Part shown: positions 5,605 through 7,024 of the stretch, piece by piece
Layout: each line of letters starts with the position of its first letter
Numbering within the stretch: position 1 is the stretch's first letter
Origin: Bacteroidota bacterium
GTDB taxonomy: Bacteria; Bacteroidota; Bacteroidia; Flavobacteriales; Flavobacteriaceae
Length of the DNA: 7,024 nt
Direction: 5' to 3'
Assembly (NCBI GenBank): GCA_024280815.1
Contig: JAJRPL010000039.1
Location: 1-7,024, forward strand
Made by a program: the position numbers and the translations under genes
Notes under the pieces: generated by a model
Told to the model about the DNA's origin: nothing
Database searches by the model: none
The model's input: the letters and a program-made list of their open reading frames with translations, nothing else

Positions 5605-5862
5605 ATGAAACTACCAATAATTAAACACTTAACCAGTTTTATTGAAGAAAACGACCAAGATTATATCTTAGAAACACTAGAAACTCTTGAGTTTCTAACA
5701 GAAGCATCTTCGTTAAAAGATGAAGAATTAGATGTGCTAGGTGAGGTGATATCTAATCTTTACGGAGCTTTAGAAGTTGATAAAATGATAAAAGAGGGTA
5801 TGCCTAAAAAAGAGGCATTGAACACCTTTATGAAAAGAGTATTAGGTTCTATTGATACTTAA
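5605..5862 (+). CDS. Small acidic helical protein of the peroxiredoxin cluster (DUF6952-like)
   Basis: 85 residues from the ATG at 5605. An earlier in-frame ATG at 5575 would add MCREHVKNKQ, but those codons lie mostly in the REP-like repeat, and the family as I remember it begins MKLPxIKHL, so 5605 is chosen. The protein is predicted all-helical, Glu/Asp/Leu-rich, with no cysteine and no membrane segment. It contains DEELDVLGEVISNLYGALEV (38-57) and a basic KKEALNTFMKRVLGSI C-terminal helix. It resembles small uncharacterised proteins (DUF6952, from memory) found next to peroxiredoxin and thioredoxin-like genes in Flavobacteriaceae. Function unknown. Co-orientation and proximity suggest it is the last member of a peroxide-defence unit. 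Confidence 0.85.
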   Translation: MKLPIIKHLTSFIEENDQDYILETLETLEFLTEASSLKDEELDVLGEVISNLYGALEVDKMIKEGMPKKEALNTFMKRVLGSIDT

Positions 5863-5872
5863 TTATATACAT

Positions 5873-5897
5873 CTAAAATTTAATTTTGAATTTTTAG
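5873..5897 (+). terminator. AT-rich terminator-like hairpin after the small acidic protein gene
   Basis: CTAAAATTT pairs with the end of GAATTTTTAG across a short loop with a one-base bulge, followed by GTATTTTTATT. It begins 11 bp after the stop codon and lies just before the cassette edge at 5910, so it would end the peroxiredoxin cluster. The stem is almost entirely A-T, hence low confidence. Confidence 0.35.
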
Positions 5898-5909
5898 GTA
5901 TTTTTATTG

Positions 5910-5982
5910 TTCGTTTATCGTATTATGTAAGATTTCGGATTTGCTTTTTCGCAAATATGAATTTTACACGGTGTTAGGCTTA
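5910..5982 (+). repeat. Left-end repeat copy 3 (L3)
   Basis: 73 bp from TTCGTTTATCG to GTTAGGCTTA. Between the arms are ATGTAAGATTTCGGA, similar to the TATAAG and GATTTCGGA words of L1, and a hairpin ATTTGC (5939-5944) with GCAAAT (5951-5956), followed by TTTTACACGGTGTTAGGC, similar to the L2 end. It is the shortest left end in the window. The complement of the right end shows similar words (AAACATGAATT against AAATATGAATT), so the two ends are an imperfect long inverted repeat. Confidence 0.65.
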
Positions 5983-6029
5983 TGTACGGTGAATTAAACT
6001 ATAAATATTAATTATAAAAACGAAACAAA

Positions 6030-6371
6030 ATGACTTTAAATGAATGGATAGTAAACGGTAGAGTTGGGATTAGCTCTAAAACAATGTGGGCTGTATTGCA
6101 AGGAATTGAAACAAGCGGAGATAAACCTTATGACCCTGACGATTTTAGTAGATGTTATAAACTTGTAAAAGGATGCAATATTTTACAAGAAGATTTAGAT
6201 AAGATTTCAAGAACTCTACCGTATTGGAAGCCTTATATTGATAATTGGCAAAAACTTACAGAAATGTATGAGCAGAATGATAAAGAAAATTGGGTAAACT
6301 CAAAGAAAATAGGAATGTATGAATTAATGCAGGAATTGAGAACCGAAAGTGATTTGATAGGTAGAAAGTAG
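6030..6371 (+). CDS. Unrecognised 113-aa cassette-borne protein, resembling small phage proteins
   Basis: 113 residues, starting at the ATG preceded by ACGAAACAAA, with no Shine-Dalgarno motif. No signal peptide or membrane segment. Notable blocks: ISSKTMWAVLQGIE (14-27), KPYDPDDFSRCYKLV (32-46), LPYWKPYIDNWQKLTEMYEQ (63-82) and KKIGMYELMQELRTES (92-107). The first is helix-turn-helix-sized but not a convincing DNA-binding motif. The combination SSKTxW, PxDPxDFxRCYKL, WxPxxxxWxxLTxMYE and MYxxMQEL resembles a small uncharacterised family I associate with phages and accessory DNA; this is memory and unverified. It is the only gene between the inner cassette arms. A TAATTTTG box at 5881-5888 fits TAnnTTTG but lies 142 bp upstream and overlaps a terminator-like hairpin. 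Confidence 0.8.
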   Translation: MTLNEWIVNGRVGISSKTMWAVLQGIETSGDKPYDPDDFSRCYKLVKGCNILQEDLDKISRTLPYWKPYIDNWQKLTEMYEQNDKENWVNSKKIGMYELMQELRTESDLIGRK

Positions 6372-6374
6372 TAT

Positions 6375-6439
6375 TAAGCCTAACGTGAAGCTAAAATGAG
6401 TTTCAATTCATGTTTAGCGACTGATAAACGAATCTAGTC
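6375..6439 (+). repeat. Right-end repeat R3
   Basis: Contains inner arm TAAGCCTAAC (6375-6384), hairpin GCTAAA (6390-6395) with TTTAGC (6413-6418), and GACT (6419-6422) with AGTC (6436-6439) around the outer arm. Positions 6388-6439 match R2 at 50 of 52 positions once the 21-bp insert of R2 is removed. Weaker similarity runs on to about 6465, past the stop codon of the convergent flavoprotein gene. The hairpins could also serve as a bidirectional terminator between the two convergent genes. Confidence 0.75.
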
Positions 6440-6455
6440 ATTTTTATTGAAAAAA

Positions 6456-6965
6456 TCAAGAAATAGTTATTTGAAATTTATTGAGATTTCTTTTTACGTC
6501 ACTAGGTATATTGCCATTGACAACCCAAGTATGTAGATCGCCTAAGTAGTGCATACCTAAATAGTTTGCACTTTCTATAAAAGGCATAGTAAACCCATCT
6601 TTTAAATCATTGGCATTACTACAGCTTAGCATTGCCATATTTTTACCACGTAATTTTCTACCTAATTCTTTGTGTGTTTTTAATAAATCTGAGAATCGAT
6701 CAAAAAACACTTTTAAAATACCACTCATAGTGTACCAATACACAGGTGTAGCAAAAACTAGAGTAGTGTAATTTTCAATAATGTTCGTCATTAAATTAAT
6801 AAAGTCATCGTTAACATTATTGAATTCATAATCAAAATGACCAATATTTTTAGTTTTTAAATCAATAATATCAAATTGTTTATTTGAATTTAAACAATTA
6901 ATAATCATACTTGTATCTCCATTACTTCTTGAACTTGCTTGAAGAATTACAGTTTTATATTTCAT
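6456..6965 (-). CDS. Flavodoxin-fold NAD(P)H-dependent FMN reductase family protein
   Basis: 169 residues, complete; ATG at 6963-6965. The N-terminal strand and loop VILQASSRSNGDTS (6-19) is the FMN phosphate-binding loop. FATPVYWYTMSGILKVFFDR (71-90) is the second flavin-binding loop and following helix typical of the NADPH-dependent FMN reductase / flavodoxin-like family. AMLSCSNAND (111-120) is the third strand-loop. Cysteines C24 and C115 are isolated; the CxxC cluster of iron-sulfur flavoproteins is absent, so it should carry flavin only. Likely a cytoplasmic oxidoreductase; substrate unknown. It is convergent with the cassette gene, and its last codons and TGA stop fall in sequence with weak similarity to the extension of the right-end repeat. 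Upstream (6966-7024) is AT-rich, with no box matching TAnnTTTG exactly. Confidence 0.88.
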   Translation of the reverse strand: MKYKTVILQASSRSNGDTSMIINCLNSNKQFDIIDLKTKNIGHFDYEFNNVNDDFINLMTNIIENYTTLVFATPVYWYTMSGILKVFFDRFSDLLKTHKELGRKLRGKNMAMLSCSNANDLKDGFTMPFIESANYLGMHYLGDLHTWVVNGNIPSDVKRNLNKFQITIS

Positions 6966-7024
6966 AGTTGTAAGTTACAATTATTAAAATTACTATTTTT
7001 AACCCACAATTTAAAATACATGAA

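Larger units (their letters stand above)
5910..6439. mobile_element. Putative single-gene cassette with perfect outer and inner inverted repeats
   Basis: Outer arms TTCGTTTATC (5910-5919) and GATAAACGAA (6423-6432) are perfect 10-bp inverted repeats. Inner arms GTTAGGCTTA (5973-5982) and TAAGCCTAAC (6375-6384) are also perfect 10-bp inverted repeats. The inner arms enclose only the 113-aa gene; the right one begins 3 bp after its stop codon. Both ends are homologous to ends of the HEPN cassette (52 bp at 50/52 on the right). The enclosed gene is on the plus strand while the HEPN gene is on the minus strand, so cargo orientation is free. No recombinase is encoded. The inner arms contain GTTAGGC and GCCTAAC, fitting integron attC core patterns, but their placement on both sides of the gene is not that of a standard integron cassette. 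Confidence 0.6.

Noticed and set aside
5881..5888. TAATTTTG as a -7 promoter box for the 113-aa gene
   Set aside because: It fits TAnnTTTG, but there is no TTG at the right spacing, it overlaps the terminator-like hairpin and lies 142 bp from the ATG; AT-rich DNA gives such matches by chance.
3097..6439. CRISPR array or tandem repeat array
   Set aside because: The repeats are few, long, paired left/right and separated by genes; there are no regular short repeats with spacers.

Overview
The window looks like chromosomal DNA of a member of the Bacteroidota, most likely Flavobacteriaceae. It is strongly AT-rich, start codons lack Shine-Dalgarno sequences, and there is a Bacteroidota-type -7 promoter box (TAnnTTTG) ahead of the peroxiredoxin gene. 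The PriA, peroxiredoxin, thioredoxin-like and small acidic proteins read like flavobacterial versions. This placement rests on pattern recognition, not on a search.

Layout. 1-2061: the 3' part of priA (replication restart helicase), cut by the window edge. 2062-2184: a repeat that begins at the priA stop codon. 2185-2925 (minus): an unrecognised protein with C-terminal membrane segments. 2926-3306: a gene-free stretch, mostly a second copy of that repeat. 3307-4146 (minus): a HEPN-domain protein. 4147-4454: a right-hand repeat carrying a 21-bp GC-rich palindrome, then the peroxiredoxin promoter. 4455-5862: a peroxide-defence cluster of 2-Cys peroxiredoxin, thioredoxin-like protein and small acidic protein, with palindromic repeats in both gaps. 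5910-6439: a compact single-gene cassette encoding an unrecognised 113-aa protein. 6456-6965 (minus): a small flavodoxin-fold flavoprotein.

The most interesting structure is a set of single-gene cassettes. Two accessory genes (HEPN, minus; 113-aa protein, plus) sit between a left repeat and a right repeat related as inverted repeats. In the 523-bp cassette at 5910-6432 the outer arms (TTCGTTTATC / GATAAACGAA) and inner arms (GTTAGGCTTA / TAAGCCTAAC) match perfectly. Both right ends share a 52-bp segment with 2 mismatches. A third left end follows priA beside the membrane-protein gene, but I found no matching right end. No transposase or integrase is visible, so any movement would depend on enzymes supplied elsewhere. 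The inner arms fit the integron attC core pattern (GTTRRRY / RYYYAAC), but they flank the gene on both sides instead of forming one attC on one side.

The housekeeping genes (priA, the peroxide cluster, the flavoprotein) appear to be the stable backbone and the three genes beside the repeats the accessory part. The peroxiredoxin cluster is probably one functional unit: the peroxiredoxin reduces peroxides and the thioredoxin-like protein may recycle it.
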